A program made the translations under genes and the position numbers. A stretch of DNA of 15,742 bases, taken from UBA6165 sp044233745. GTDB taxonomy: Bacteria; Bacteroidota; Bacteroidia; Flavobacteriales_D; Crocinitomicaceae. Where the stretch lies: contig JBIIJN010000065.1 of the NCBI GenBank assembly GCA_044233745.1, positions 1 to 15,742 of the forward strand, written 5' to 3'. Each line of letters starts with the position of its first letter. Positions within the stretch are counted from its first letter, which is position 1. The notes under the pieces were generated by a model that saw only the letters and a list, made by a program, of their open reading frames with translations, did not search any database and was not told the origin of the DNA. Positions 1-7,280 of this stretch are shown one piece after another.

Positions 1-355
1 TATAAAACAAACAACTTTGTTCTGAAAAATCGACTTTTTTTCCAAGAAAATAAATTCTATCCCCAGTAAATTAAAGGGATTAGTGTATAATTTTCCTGTT
101 TTTCAAAAAGTTTCGGATGAATGTGATGTTCAACATAGCGGTAAATACTATCGAAATTCCTAAATTCCGATGTTTACAAACATAAATCTTCCAGTTGTTT
201 CAAATTTGGGTGTTGCAAGTTGTTTATGATTAGTCTTTGGGTGTCCCAGTGCGGAAGTCAGGAAAAAGCAAGCCACTCAGGTTGCTTCCAAAAACCAAAT
301 GCGCATGATGCAAATGGGCGGAGGTAGAATGAGAGGCGGAAAACCAAGATAGGTT
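1..355. other. AT-rich stretch with no supported gene
   Basis: I see no convincing coding region here. A short open frame (226-327, plus strand, 33 codons) and an overlapping frame ending in a Met/Gly/Arg-rich tail (to 352) resemble scraps of a small lipoprotein, but neither has a proper signal peptide or start. A TAnnTTTG-like box lies on the minus strand (177-184, TATGTTTG), with a possible TTG 16 bases upstream of it; that spacing is short for the Bacteroidota consensus. It could drive a leftward transcript leaving the window. Confidence 0.4.
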
Positions 356-2410
356 TTACATGTCTTTTTCTGGCATTACGATCGACTTGTAGTATTCATA
401 CAAGGCCGTTTGAGCTTCTATGAGTGTACCGTCAGATTTCACGTACTCATTTTTTTGGAGCGCATCAATCACGCGGGCTTTTTTGTTCCCGGTCCATAGC
501 ACTGACAAATAATCGTTTAACTGAGCCATCAACATTTCACTAAAAATAGGAGTCATCACCTCAACGCGCTTGTCTAAATTGCGCGCCATCCAATCACCTG
601 AACCAATAAAAACTTGCTGTTTCTCTTTGTCTGAACCAAAAATGTAAACACGGGAATGCTCCAAATAACGCCCCACGATGGAACGCACTTCGATATTTAC
701 ACTTTGCCCAGGTACACCAGCCACCAAGCTGCACATGCCTCTGCAAATAATTCTAATCTTAACCCCGGCGTTCGAAGCATCATAAAGTTTGGCAATCAAC
801 TTGTCATCAACCAAACTATTCATTTTTAGAAATATAGACGCCGCTTGTTTCTTTTTGGCTTTCGCAATTTCTGCATCAATTAACTCCACCCATTTTCTGC
901 GCGAATTGAAGGGTGAAACAATCAAAGTGCTGAATCGGCCTCTATCTACATTGTTCTCAAAGAATCGGAAAAGCTTTTTCACTTCATTGACCACTGCTGG
1001 ATTACCCGTCAAAAGCCCAACATCATCATAAATCCGCGCCGTTTTTTCATGAAAATTGCCCGTGCCAACATACACCACACTGCTCTGCTTTCTATTCGAT
1101 ACACGGTTGATTAACATCAATTTAGAATGCACTTTAAATCCAGGAACACCATAAATAATGTTGGCGCCCAATTCATCCAGCTTGGTTGACCAGTACAAAT
1201 TGTTTTCCTCGTCAAAACGGGCCAAAAGCTCAAAAACCACCGTAACCTGCTTGCCATTTTTAAGCGCAGTAATAAGTGCATTTAAAATTTTAGAATCACG
1301 GGCAGCACGATAAATATTGATGCTAATGCTTTCCACCTTGGGGTCGAGCGCCGCTTCTCGCAATAAATCAATGATGTAATCAAATTTCTGATAAGGGAAA
1401 TGAAGCAGTTCGTCGTGCTTCAAAATATGTTTAAACAAATGGCGTTGACCTTGCAAATTTGGGTGCTCAACAGGAACTTGAGCAGGATGATTATGCGCCG
1501 GGTTGCCAAAATCAGGGAAATTCATGAAGTCCTTGAAATTGTGGTACTTGCCTCCTGGAATCACGTTTTCATTTTCCTTCAAGCCCAACATGCGCATGAG
1601 TTGATGCACCATGTCGATAGGCATGTGACCGTCGTAAACCAAACGAACTGGCTCTCCCTTATGGCGTTCCTTGATGCCCTTGTTCATTTTATCAACAAGC
1701 GATAAAACTTGTGTTTCTTCCAAATCTATTTCGGCATCTCTGGAAAACTTAAAAGTGTAAGCTTCCATGCTATCTGCATTGAATATTTTGAAAATTTCCT
1801 GCAAATGCATCCGGATGATATCATCCAAAATAACCAAAAAATGGACGCCATGCTGCTCCTTCAATTTAAAAAATCGAGGTACAGAAAACGGTATTTGTAT
1901 GAGTGCGTATCTGACCTTGTTGGTCTCATAATAGTTGAGCTTCACAGCGAGAAAAATGGCATCGTCGCGTAGTTCAGGAAATTTGCTTTTCTTGTCCACC
2001 AAAATTGGCATAATCAAGTGCTTAATTTCGTTGTTGAAATAGGCAGATATTTCTTCTCTTTGGTCTGGCGAAGCATTGGTTTCATCAATCAAGCGAATAT
2101 TTTGATTGCCCAATTCGCGCAAGATTTTTTGATACGACAATTCAAACAAACGCTGCTGCTTGAGCACCAAAGCCTTGATTTCATCGAGCAATTCGGAAGG
2201 CGTACCCGAAAACCCATACACCGATTTGGTACGCTGTGCAACCATGCGTTTGATGCCTGCCACCCGCACTTTAAAAAACTCATCTAAATTGTTGGAATAA
2301 ATACCCAAAAACTTAATGCGCTCCAAAAGCGGATTTCTTTGATCCAAGGACTCTTGTAATACACGGTGGTTAAATGACAACCAACTCAATTCTGGATTTC
2401 TATATTTCAT
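356..2410 (-). CDS. ppk1: polyphosphate kinase 1 (PPK1)
   Basis: This 684-residue protein matches the usual PPK1 length. PPK1 reversibly transfers the terminal phosphate of ATP to polyphosphate, through a phosphohistidine intermediate, in the cytoplasm or at the inner membrane. The N-terminal domain has the family signature ELSWLSFNHRVLQE at residues 7-20, then LDEFFKVRVAGIK at 42-54. The two phospholipase-D-like catalytic domains carry the probable phosphorylated histidine H428 (in FKVHSKL) and the second conserved histidine H585 (in YLEHSR). RAARDSK near 368-374 and GTGNFHEKTAR at 449-459 are also typical. The start is the only sensible one, because the family motif begins within ten residues. 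No exopolyphosphatase gene (ppx) lies beside it, unlike in many bacteria. It is transcribed away from the lipoprotein genes and has a Bacteroidota -7 box immediately upstream. Identification is by motif recall, not by search. Confidence 0.97.
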   Translation of the reverse strand: MKYRNPELSWLSFNHRVLQESLDQRNPLLERIKFLGIYSNNLDEFFKVRVAGIKRMVAQRTKSVYGFSGTPSELLDEIKALVLKQQRLFELSYQKILRELGNQNIRLIDETNASPDQREEISAYFNNEIKHLIMPILVDKKSKFPELRDDAIFLAVKLNYYETNKVRYALIQIPFSVPRFFKLKEQHGVHFLVILDDIIRMHLQEIFKIFNADSMEAYTFKFSRDAEIDLEETQVLSLVDKMNKGIKERHKGEPVRLVYDGHMPIDMVHQLMRMLGLKENENVIPGGKYHNFKDFMNFPDFGNPAHNHPAQVPVEHPNLQGQRHLFKHILKHDELLHFPYQKFDYIIDLLREAALDPKVESISINIYRAARDSKILNALITALKNGKQVTVVFELLARFDEENNLYWSTKLDELGANIIYGVPGFKVHSKLMLINRVSNRKQSSVVYVGTGNFHEKTARIYDDVGLLTGNPAVVNEVKKLFRFFENNVDRGRFSTLIVSPFNSRRKWVELIDAEIAKAKKKQAASIFLKMNSLVDDKLIAKLYDASNAGVKIRIICRGMCSLVAGVPGQSVNIEVRSIVGRYLEHSRVYIFGSDKEKQQVFIGSGDWMARNLDKRVEVMTPIFSEMLMAQLNDYLSVLWTGNKKARVIDALQKNEYVKSDGTLIEAQTALYEYYKSIVMPEKDM

Positions 2411-2414
2411 GCCT

Positions 2415-2423
2415 GCAAATGTA
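2415..2423 (-). promoter_or_regulatory. candidate -7 promoter box for ppk1
   Basis: Read on the minus strand, TACATTTGC matches the Bacteroidota -7 consensus TAnnTTTG. It lies only four bases before the ppk1 start codon, so the transcript would be leaderless or nearly so. I found no well-spaced TTG -33 element. Confidence 0.4.
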
Positions 2424-2717
2424 TAGAATATGCCAAAACCTATGTTAAATGAATATTAACCTGTTTTAGATTAATATTTCTGAAAACCCCAATGCCGTTT
2501 ATTTGATTTTCACAACCGTTAAATCAATGAAGCCAACGATACGCTATTTGACCCCAATGCGTTAATTTGTTCGTGACTACATTTGACCATACTCAAATAA
2601 ACACATGCTTATGACAACAATTAACTACATCTGGATTTTTGGCGATAGCGGAAACTAACATTTCCCGTTTTTAGAATTGGTGTTGAGGGTATTGAAGGAA
2701 TTCGGTACCCTTTTTTC
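2424..2717. other. intergenic region between divergent ppk1 and lipoprotein gene
   Basis: No gene is supported in this region. It contains an imperfect direct repeat: CCCCAATGC, GTT and ATTTG at 2487-2505, and again at 2552-2569 with a one-base deletion and a substitution, about 65 bases apart. A perfect TAnnTTTG box on the plus strand (2578-2585, TACATTTG) has no properly spaced TTG. These may be regulatory sites or chance in AT-rich DNA. Confidence 0.35.
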
Positions 2718-2747
2718 TTGGAATCTTCTAAAAAATAACTTTCTTTG
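2718..2747 (+). promoter_or_regulatory. candidate promoter of the first small lipoprotein gene
   Basis: TTG at 2718-2720 and TTTCTTTG at 2740-2747 are 19 bases apart, which fits the Bacteroidota -33/-7 arrangement (TTG, N19-21, TAnnTTTG) with one mismatch. The ATG at 2768 would then have a leader of roughly 15 bases. Confidence 0.45.
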
Positions 2748-2767
2748 TGGCAATCAAAAAAAGAATT

Positions 2768-3142
2768 ATGAAGAAAATTGTTATGGTTGCTGCATTGGGC
2801 TTGGTTGTGCTTGCATCATGTGGGGAAAAGAAAAAAGATGTGTGTACTTGTATGAAAGAAGCTACACAAATCATGATTGACAAAGGATTCGATGTTGATC
2901 CAAACAATCCTGAATATCCTGAAGGATGTAAGTATATGTCTGAAATGTCGCAAGAAGATATCGACAAACAAATCGATGACGCTTGTCGTGATGAAATTAT
3001 GAAAATGATTTTCGGTGACTTTAACTTCGACGACATGGATATGGGTGACATGGAGGAAATGCCAATGGAAGATACAGATATGGGTACTGAAGAACCTGTT
3101 GAAGAGCCTGTAGAAGAAGAAATACCTGCAACAATGAGATAA
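2768..3142 (+). CDS. small acidic cysteine-containing lipoprotein (paralogue 1)
   Basis: This 124-residue protein has a clear lipoprotein signal: MKK, a hydrophobic stretch, and lipobox LASC with the lipidated cysteine at residue 18. I chose the ATG at 2768 over an in-frame GTG at 2747 because it places the signal peptide correctly. The mature part has four further cysteines (C26, C28, C54, C73), starting with a CTC pair. A KMIFGD motif follows at 79-84, then a strongly acidic, Met-rich tail from about 85 to 119. The next gene encodes a paralogue with the same cysteine pattern. I do not recognise a named family and assign no function. The cysteines could form disulfides or bind metal, and the acidic tail could bind cations; both are inference. 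It is followed by a strong intrinsic terminator, so it is probably a single-gene transcript. Confidence 0.85.
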   Translation: MKKIVMVAALGLVVLASCGEKKKDVCTCMKEATQIMIDKGFDVDPNNPEYPEGCKYMSEMSQEDIDKQIDDACRDEIMKMIFGDFNFDDMDMGDMEEMPMEDTDMGTEEPVEEPVEEEIPATMR

Positions 3143-3162
3143 GCTCAAAATTGTTGATATTT

Positions 3163-3190
3163 AAAGCTGCCTTGCGCAGCTTTTTTTTTT
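3163..3190 (+). terminator. intrinsic terminator after the first lipoprotein gene
   Basis: An eight-base-pair stem, AAAGCTGC (3163-3170) with GCAGCTTT (3176-3183), closes a five-base loop and runs into an unbroken T tract to 3190. This is a textbook rho-independent terminator, 20 bases after the stop codon. Confidence 0.9.
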
Positions 3191-3257
3191 GCAAAACCCC
3201 GTTGAAAACCACTTTTAAATAGGAATATCATTAACTTCGTTTTTTAAAACTCAAATC

Positions 3258-3563
3258 ATGCTCAAACAAACAACCATAGCAGCCATTTCAATCGCATTAC
3301 TTGCGGCTTGCACGCCTGAAAAAGACACTTGCACTTGTTGGGAAGAACTTGTTACCCGTCAAGAAAATGAAGCCATTAATCCATCTTGCGAATATATTTT
3401 GGAAATGACAGTTGAAGAAATTTCTGCCGAAGCAGGTCCAGAATGCGTAGAAAAAATCAATCAAATGCTCTTTGGCGACGATGATATAGAATATGATGAA
3501 GAGCTAGACGAAGACGCTATGTTTGAAGAGGTGGAAAGCCCCGAGCAACAAGTGGAACCCTAG
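3258..3563 (+). CDS. small acidic cysteine-containing lipoprotein (paralogue 2)
   Basis: This 101-residue protein starts with a lipoprotein signal ending in LLAAC, with the lipidated cysteine at residue 18. It repeats the layout of the preceding gene: a CTC pair (C25, C27), then C44 and C63, then QMLFGD and an acidic tail. The spacing from the third to the fourth cysteine (19 residues) and from there to the FGD motif (9 residues) is identical in both proteins. The segment between the CTC pair and the third cysteine is nine residues shorter here. The two therefore look like a diverged tandem duplication. The upstream box TAACTTCG (3232-3239) resembles a -7 element with one mismatch, and the terminator in front suggests separate transcription. 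No family is recognised. It is probably anchored to a membrane facing the periplasm or the cell surface. Confidence 0.83.
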   Translation: MLKQTTIAAISIALLAACTPEKDTCTCWEELVTRQENEAINPSCEYILEMTVEEISAEAGPECVEKINQMLFGDDDIEYDEELDEDAMFEEVESPEQQVEP

Positions 3564-3580
3564 ATCATTGAATACTTAAT

Positions 3581-3611
3581 TTGCGACTTAAAGTTTATTT
3601 TAATACATTTG
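3581..3611 (+). promoter_or_regulatory. candidate promoter for the PorP-like gene and aldehyde dehydrogenase gene
   Basis: TTG (3581-3583), 20 bases, then TACATTTG (3604-3611) is a full match to the Bacteroidota promoter pattern. It leaves a leader of about 100 bases before the ATG at 3716. The leader holds a weak hairpin (TCTGA and TCAGA, 3643-3658, loop of six A). Confidence 0.6.
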
Positions 3612-3715
3612 CCCTGCTTCTGCGCAAGGTCGAGTCTTGATGTCTGAAAAAAATCAGAATGACCCGCACCTAATAACATGCAAAGAAGAACACGTTGAAG
3701 ATATAAATCATTGTT

Positions 3716-4747
3716 ATGAAAAAAATATGTATCGCATTAGGTCTTTTAGGATTTGTAGGTTTGTCTTATGCCCAAGACCCGCATTTCTCTCAACCTGAAT
3801 TATCTCCATCCATGCTCAACCCGGCTTTGGTTGGCGCCAATTTTGATGTGCAAGCCAATGTTTCCTACAGAAACCAATGGAACAGCATTGGTAATCCCTT
3901 CCAAACCATGTATGCCTCTGCCGACATGCGCTTGGTGTCGGACAAAAGAAAACCAAAAGGCTATTTCGGTGTTGGCTTTGCGTTTATGAATGACGTGGCG
4001 GGTGGAGCACGAATTACCAACAATGCTATTGCCATGAATGTGGCGTATCATATTATTCTCGACAAAGGACATACACTTGGTCTGGGCACAAATCTCGGTT
4101 TCGGATTCAACTCTATCAGCGGTACAAACGGTCGATGGGCCAGTCAATTCGACGGCTTGCAATACAACATGCTCGCTCCTTCTGGTGAGTCTTTTCAAGC
4201 TGCTAATTTTTCATTTTTCGATATTGGCGCTGGTTTGCTCTACTCTTTCCGAAAGAAAGAATATTACATGACCAAAAACGACTCGCGCGCTGTGAATGTT
4301 GGATTCTCTGCCTACCACCTCACACGTCCGCAACATTCCTTTGTCGATAAAAGTGTTGCTCGTTTGCCCATGCGATTTGTAGGTTTTGTGAATGTTTCTT
4401 ATGGTTTAGACAACACCAATTTATTGATTGAACCAGGGGCTTATTACCAACAGCAAGGCAAAGCCCGCGATATTTTACTGGGAACTGATGTGCGTTATAT
4501 CTTAAAAGACAAATCGCAACGCACAACTGCTTTCAACGTTCAAACTTTTGGTATGGGCTTGTTTTACCGAAATTTCGACGCACTTTTTGTTCGCGCTTCT
4601 TATGAGCACTTCGGCTTCAAACTTTCCTTAGGCTATGATATCAACATCTCTTCCTTAGCCTCAGCTTCTCGAGGTATGGGTGGTTTTGAATTGGCTTTGA
4701 GATGGACCCTTGACGATCCATTCGTTGAAACCCGAATCAGAAAATAA
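3716..4747 (+). CDS. PorP/SprF-family outer-membrane protein
   Basis: This 343-residue protein has a Sec signal peptide with likely cleavage after SYA (residue 19), leaving an N-terminal Gln as is common in Bacteroidota. The mature N-terminus, QDPHFSQ, followed by a conserved MLNPALVG at 33-40, is the hallmark of the PorP/SprF family. The rest alternates polar and hydrophobic residues, as in a transmembrane beta-barrel. Known members act in type IX secretion and gliding, by binding PorE-like or SprB-like partners, or as anchors encoded beside secreted proteins. Here there is no large adhesin or gldKLMN cluster beside it, so it is more likely one of the many paralogues than the core PorP. The aldehyde dehydrogenase gene begins one base after its stop codon, which suggests co-transcription. 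Confidence 0.88.
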   Translation: MKKICIALGLLGFVGLSYAQDPHFSQPELSPSMLNPALVGANFDVQANVSYRNQWNSIGNPFQTMYASADMRLVSDKRKPKGYFGVGFAFMNDVAGGARITNNAIAMNVAYHIILDKGHTLGLGTNLGFGFNSISGTNGRWASQFDGLQYNMLAPSGESFQAANFSFFDIGAGLLYSFRKKEYYMTKNDSRAVNVGFSAYHLTRPQHSFVDKSVARLPMRFVGFVNVSYGLDNTNLLIEPGAYYQQQGKARDILLGTDVRYILKDKSQRTTAFNVQTFGMGLFYRNFDALFVRASYEHFGFKLSLGYDINISSLASASRGMGGFELALRWTLDDPFVETRIRK

Positions 4748-4748
4748 A

Positions 4749-6119
4749 ATGCGCAAACATATCGAGGAACTGGTTGCCAAAAAGCGTACATTCTTTTACG
4801 AGAAAAACACACTTCCCGCTCAATTCCGCAAAGATGCACTCGTCCGTCTCAGAAACAGCATCAAAAAACACGAAGCCGAAGTCATTCAAGCGCTGGGTGC
4901 CGATCTTGGAAAATCTGAGCAAGAAGCCTACCTCACTGAATTGGGTGTGGTGTATCACGAACTCAGTTTGCACATCAAAAATGTAGCACGCTGGTCGAGG
5001 CCTACTACTGTTTCTACACCTTATTTTTTGCTGCCTTCAAGTTTTAAGTCGATTCCTCAACCTCTAGGTGTGGCTTTGATTTTAGCGCCTTGGAACTACC
5101 CTTTTCAATTGGTCATCAATCCACTGATTGGCGCCATTTCCGCAGGGTGCTGTGCTTTGATTAAACCATCGCCTCAATCGCCTAAGACCAACAAAGTCTT
5201 GATGAAAATCATCCAAGAAAGTTTTGTAGAAGAGCATGTTTCCATGATTTTGGGTGATATAGACGTGTATGAGCCCATTTTGCAGGTACGCTACGACGTC
5301 ATTTTCTTTACAGGCAGCCCTCGCGTTGGCAAAATCATCATGAAAGCTGCAGCCGAACATTTGTGTCCTGTGATCTTGGAACTCGGCGGTAAAAACCCAT
5401 GCATCATCGACCAAGACGCCAACCTGGATGTAGCTGCCAAGCGCGTGGTTTGGGGCAAATGCATCAATTCTGGTCAAACATGCATTGCGCCAGATTATTT
5501 GATTGTACACCATTCCATCAAAGAAAATTTCGTTGAAAAACTCATCGAAGCCTATAAACAGCTTTACCCCGAAGATGGTACTCAGACCAATCAGTTTTTT
5601 GGGAAAATGGTGACACAACAAGCCGCAGCACGCATGGAAAAATTAATCGCGCAAGGAAATGTGCGTTTTGGTGGTGCCGTTGACCAAGAAAATCGGCGTG
5701 TACATTTCACCATTTTGGATGAAGTCAATATGGATGCGGAATTGATGAACGAAGAAATCTTTGGTCCCCTTTTACCCATCATCACTTTCGACAACTTAGA
5801 AGCATGCATCCATGAAGTGAACCACAAGGAGCGACCCTTGGCAGCATACTATTTTGGTTCATCGAGAAGGGCTGCATACTTTGCAGAAAATATCTTAACT
5901 GGCGGCGTAGGCATCAACGACACCATCATGCAAATTACCAATCCCAAACTACCCTTTGGTGGTGTAGGAACAAGCGGTATGGGCGCCTACCACGGCAAAC
6001 ACAGTTTCGATTGTTTCTCGCACAAAAAAGCTGTTGTGAAAACCCCAACTTGGCTTGACTTACCCTTTAAATATCCGCCGTTTAAGTATATCGGGATTGT
6101 GAAGAGGATGTTGGGGTAG
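4749..6119 (+). CDS. NAD(P)-dependent aldehyde dehydrogenase, class 3-like
   Basis: This 456-residue cytoplasmic enzyme oxidises an aldehyde to the acid with NAD(P). The length and the C-terminal motif PFGGVGTSGMGAYHGK (402-417) fit the short class 3 (ALDH3-like, fatty or aromatic aldehyde) branch. Visible active-site parts are PWNYP (114-118, oxyanion-hole Asn116), Lys139 in ALIKPS, FTGS (187-190), Glu211 in LELGGK, the nucleophile Cys245 in GQTC, and EEIFGP (335-340). The ATG at 4749 is preferred over an in-frame TTG at 4710, which lies inside the upstream gene; it starts one base after the PorP-like stop codon, so translation may be coupled. Natural substrates cannot be deduced. Membrane-lipid aldehyde detoxification is a reasonable guess for this subfamily. 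Confidence 0.94.
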   Translation: MRKHIEELVAKKRTFFYEKNTLPAQFRKDALVRLRNSIKKHEAEVIQALGADLGKSEQEAYLTELGVVYHELSLHIKNVARWSRPTTVSTPYFLLPSSFKSIPQPLGVALILAPWNYPFQLVINPLIGAISAGCCALIKPSPQSPKTNKVLMKIIQESFVEEHVSMILGDIDVYEPILQVRYDVIFFTGSPRVGKIIMKAAAEHLCPVILELGGKNPCIIDQDANLDVAAKRVVWGKCINSGQTCIAPDYLIVHHSIKENFVEKLIEAYKQLYPEDGTQTNQFFGKMVTQQAAARMEKLIAQGNVRFGGAVDQENRRVHFTILDEVNMDAELMNEEIFGPLLPIITFDNLEACIHEVNHKERPLAAYYFGSSRRAAYFAENILTGGVGINDTIMQITNPKLPFGGVGTSGMGAYHGKHSFDCFSHKKAVVKTPTWLDLPFKYPPFKYIGIVKRMLG

Positions 6120-6137
6120 TCCTAATAAAACGGACTA
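6117..6137. terminator. possible bidirectional terminator hairpin between convergent genes
   Basis: TAGTCC (6117-6122) pairs perfectly with GGACTA (6132-6137) around a nine-base loop. The stem covers the stop codon of the aldehyde dehydrogenase gene and the end of the DUF420 gene, whose stop codons are two bases apart. There is no good T tract on either strand, so its strength is doubtful. Confidence 0.35.
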
Positions 6138-6652
6138 ATCATCAAATACACCACAACGCCTGTAACCGCCACGTACAACCAAATTGGAAAGGTGATTTTG
6201 GCAAGTTTTTTATGTCCTTCGAAATCGCCAACATAGGCGCGCAGGTAGGTGAATAGCACCAAGGGAATAACGGCAATGCTCAAAAACACGTGGGTGATGA
6301 GGATAAAAAGATACACCCAATACAGCGTGCTTTCTTTTTCGCCATAAGGCACAGGATCGCTGGTGATGTGGCGCAAAACATAACCCACCAAAAACAACAC
6401 AGACAAAACCAGTGCAAATTGAATCAAACGCTGGTGGAGCTTTCTGTTGCCTTTTTTGATAGCCATTACCGCAGCAACCAAAACAACAGCTGTGAGTCCG
6501 TTGATAGTAGCGTAAGTAGGCGGCAAGAAAGAGGAGTCGAAGCCATCAATTTTGATGGTAAACAAAAGTGCTACAACTGCCCAAATTACAATGGAAAGCG
6601 CCCAAATGCCCAATTTAAGCATGCGCAATTTTTCTTTACTTACTGATGCCAT
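6122..6652 (-). CDS. DUF420-family membrane protein, probable oxidase maturation factor
   Basis: This 176-residue protein has five predicted membrane segments (about 13-32, 47-64, 77-94, 112-135 and 154-172). Its four histidines at H73, H95, H121 and H147 sit at or near helix ends, the layout expected for DUF420 (YozB/CtaM-like) proteins. From published work I recall, a DUF420 protein (CtaM) in Staphylococcus and Bacillus is needed for maturation of haem-copper oxidases. Its place as the last gene of an oxidase accessory operon fits the same role here. The ATG lies inside the end of the upstream SCO gene (17-base overlap), which implies translational coupling. It ends two bases from the convergent aldehyde dehydrogenase gene. 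Confidence 0.85.
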   Translation of the reverse strand: MASVSKEKLRMLKLGIWALSIVIWAVVALLFTIKIDGFDSSFLPPTYATINGLTAVVLVAAVMAIKKGNRKLHQRLIQFALVLSVLFLVGYVLRHITSDPVPYGEKESTLYWVYLFILITHVFLSIAVIPLVLFTYLRAYVGDFEGHKKLAKITFPIWLYVAVTGVVVYLMISPFY

Positions 6653-7280
6653 ATTCTGTTCTTAAAAGTCGTCTAATATCTAAATTCAATTGATCTACTT
6701 CTTCTGTATTGGTGCCATCGTAAACGCCGCGAATTTTGCCACTTCTGTCAATAAGCACCAAAGAAGGCGAATGGGCAAAACCACCGGGTTCGTCTTCATC
6801 TGCGCGGGCATGCACCAAAAAGCCTTTTACACCCAGATGATGTGTGGCGGCTTCATCGCCGGTGAGGAAATCCCAATTTTTCAAATCTACACCATATTGG
6901 TTGGCATATTCCAACAACACTTCTGGCGTGTCATTTTCCGGATTGATGGTAAAAGAAAGAAAGTGCAATTCCTCGATGTCGGATGTCAAAACCTGCAAAC
7001 GCTTCATCTGCGAAGTCATTTTGGGGCAAATAGTAGGACAAGTACTGAAAAAGAAATCTGCGACAAATACGCGCCCCAATACATCCTTTTTGGAAACCGT
7101 TTTCCCGTTTTGGTTGGTGTATTCAAAATCCGGAATTTCATGGAAAATAGTATCTACCACTTTACCGTCCTTATACACCAAATCGCGATCACCATAAATC
7201 GGTAAAAGCGGTTCAGATTTGCAGCCAAGCAAAAACAGATTGGCCAATAGCATCGCGCCGAAAAAAAACTTATTTGTCAT
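6636..7280 (-). CDS. SCO1/SenC-family copper chaperone lipoprotein
   Basis: This 214-residue protein has a thioredoxin-like fold of the SCO type. SCO proteins deliver copper to the CuA site of cytochrome c oxidase subunit II or reduce its cysteines. Starting at the ATG at 7280 gives a lipoprotein signal with lipobox LLGC (Cys20), so it is anchored on the periplasmic side. The copper site is complete: CPTIC at 81-85 and the distal histidine H170 in FAHSPS, eight residues before the conserved Asp of VLIDRSG. An in-frame TTG at 7319 was rejected because it would put a charged extension before the signal peptide. The gene overlaps the end of the preceding SCO-like gene by 11 bases and the start of the DUF420 gene by 17. 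Confidence 0.93.
   Translation of the reverse strand: MTNKFFFGAMLLANLFLLGCKSEPLLPIYGDRDLVYKDGKVVDTIFHEIPDFEYTNQNGKTVSKKDVLGRVFVADFFFSTCPTICPKMTSQMKRLQVLTSDIEELHFLSFTINPENDTPEVLLEYANQYGVDLKNWDFLTGDEAATHHLGVKGFLVHARADEDEPGGFAHSPSLVLIDRSGKIRGVYDGTNTEEVDQLNLDIRRLLRTEYGISK

Noticed and set aside
226..352. Short overlapping frames on the plus strand resembling pieces of a small lipoprotein (a CGSQEK stretch, and a Met/Gly/Arg-rich tail in another frame)
   Set aside because: No proper signal peptide or start, about 30 codons only, and a frameshift would be needed to join them. Not enough to call a gene or pseudogene.
2487..2569. The paired direct repeat as a CRISPR or mobile-element signature
   Set aside because: Only two imperfect copies, with no regular spacers, cas genes or target duplication.
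3643..3658. Small hairpin in the leader of the PorP-like gene (TCTGA, six A, TCAGA)
   Set aside because: Five base pairs in an A-rich leader are easily produced by chance; no riboswitch or attenuator features are seen.
4710..4748. Upstream TTG start for the aldehyde dehydrogenase gene (likewise TTG or GTG extensions at 2747, 7319, 12723 and 14131)
   Set aside because: In each case a better start lies downstream: the extension falls inside a neighbouring gene, precedes the promoter box, or spoils a signal peptide.
5082..5621. Open frame of 179 codons on the minus strand opposite the aldehyde dehydrogenase gene
   Set aside because: The plus-strand frame has all catalytic motifs; the antisense frame has no recognisable domain and is a shadow.
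6690..7205. Open frame of 171 codons on the plus strand opposite the SCO lipoprotein gene
   Set aside because: The minus strand carries CPTIC and the ligand histidine; the antisense frame is unrelated to any family I know.
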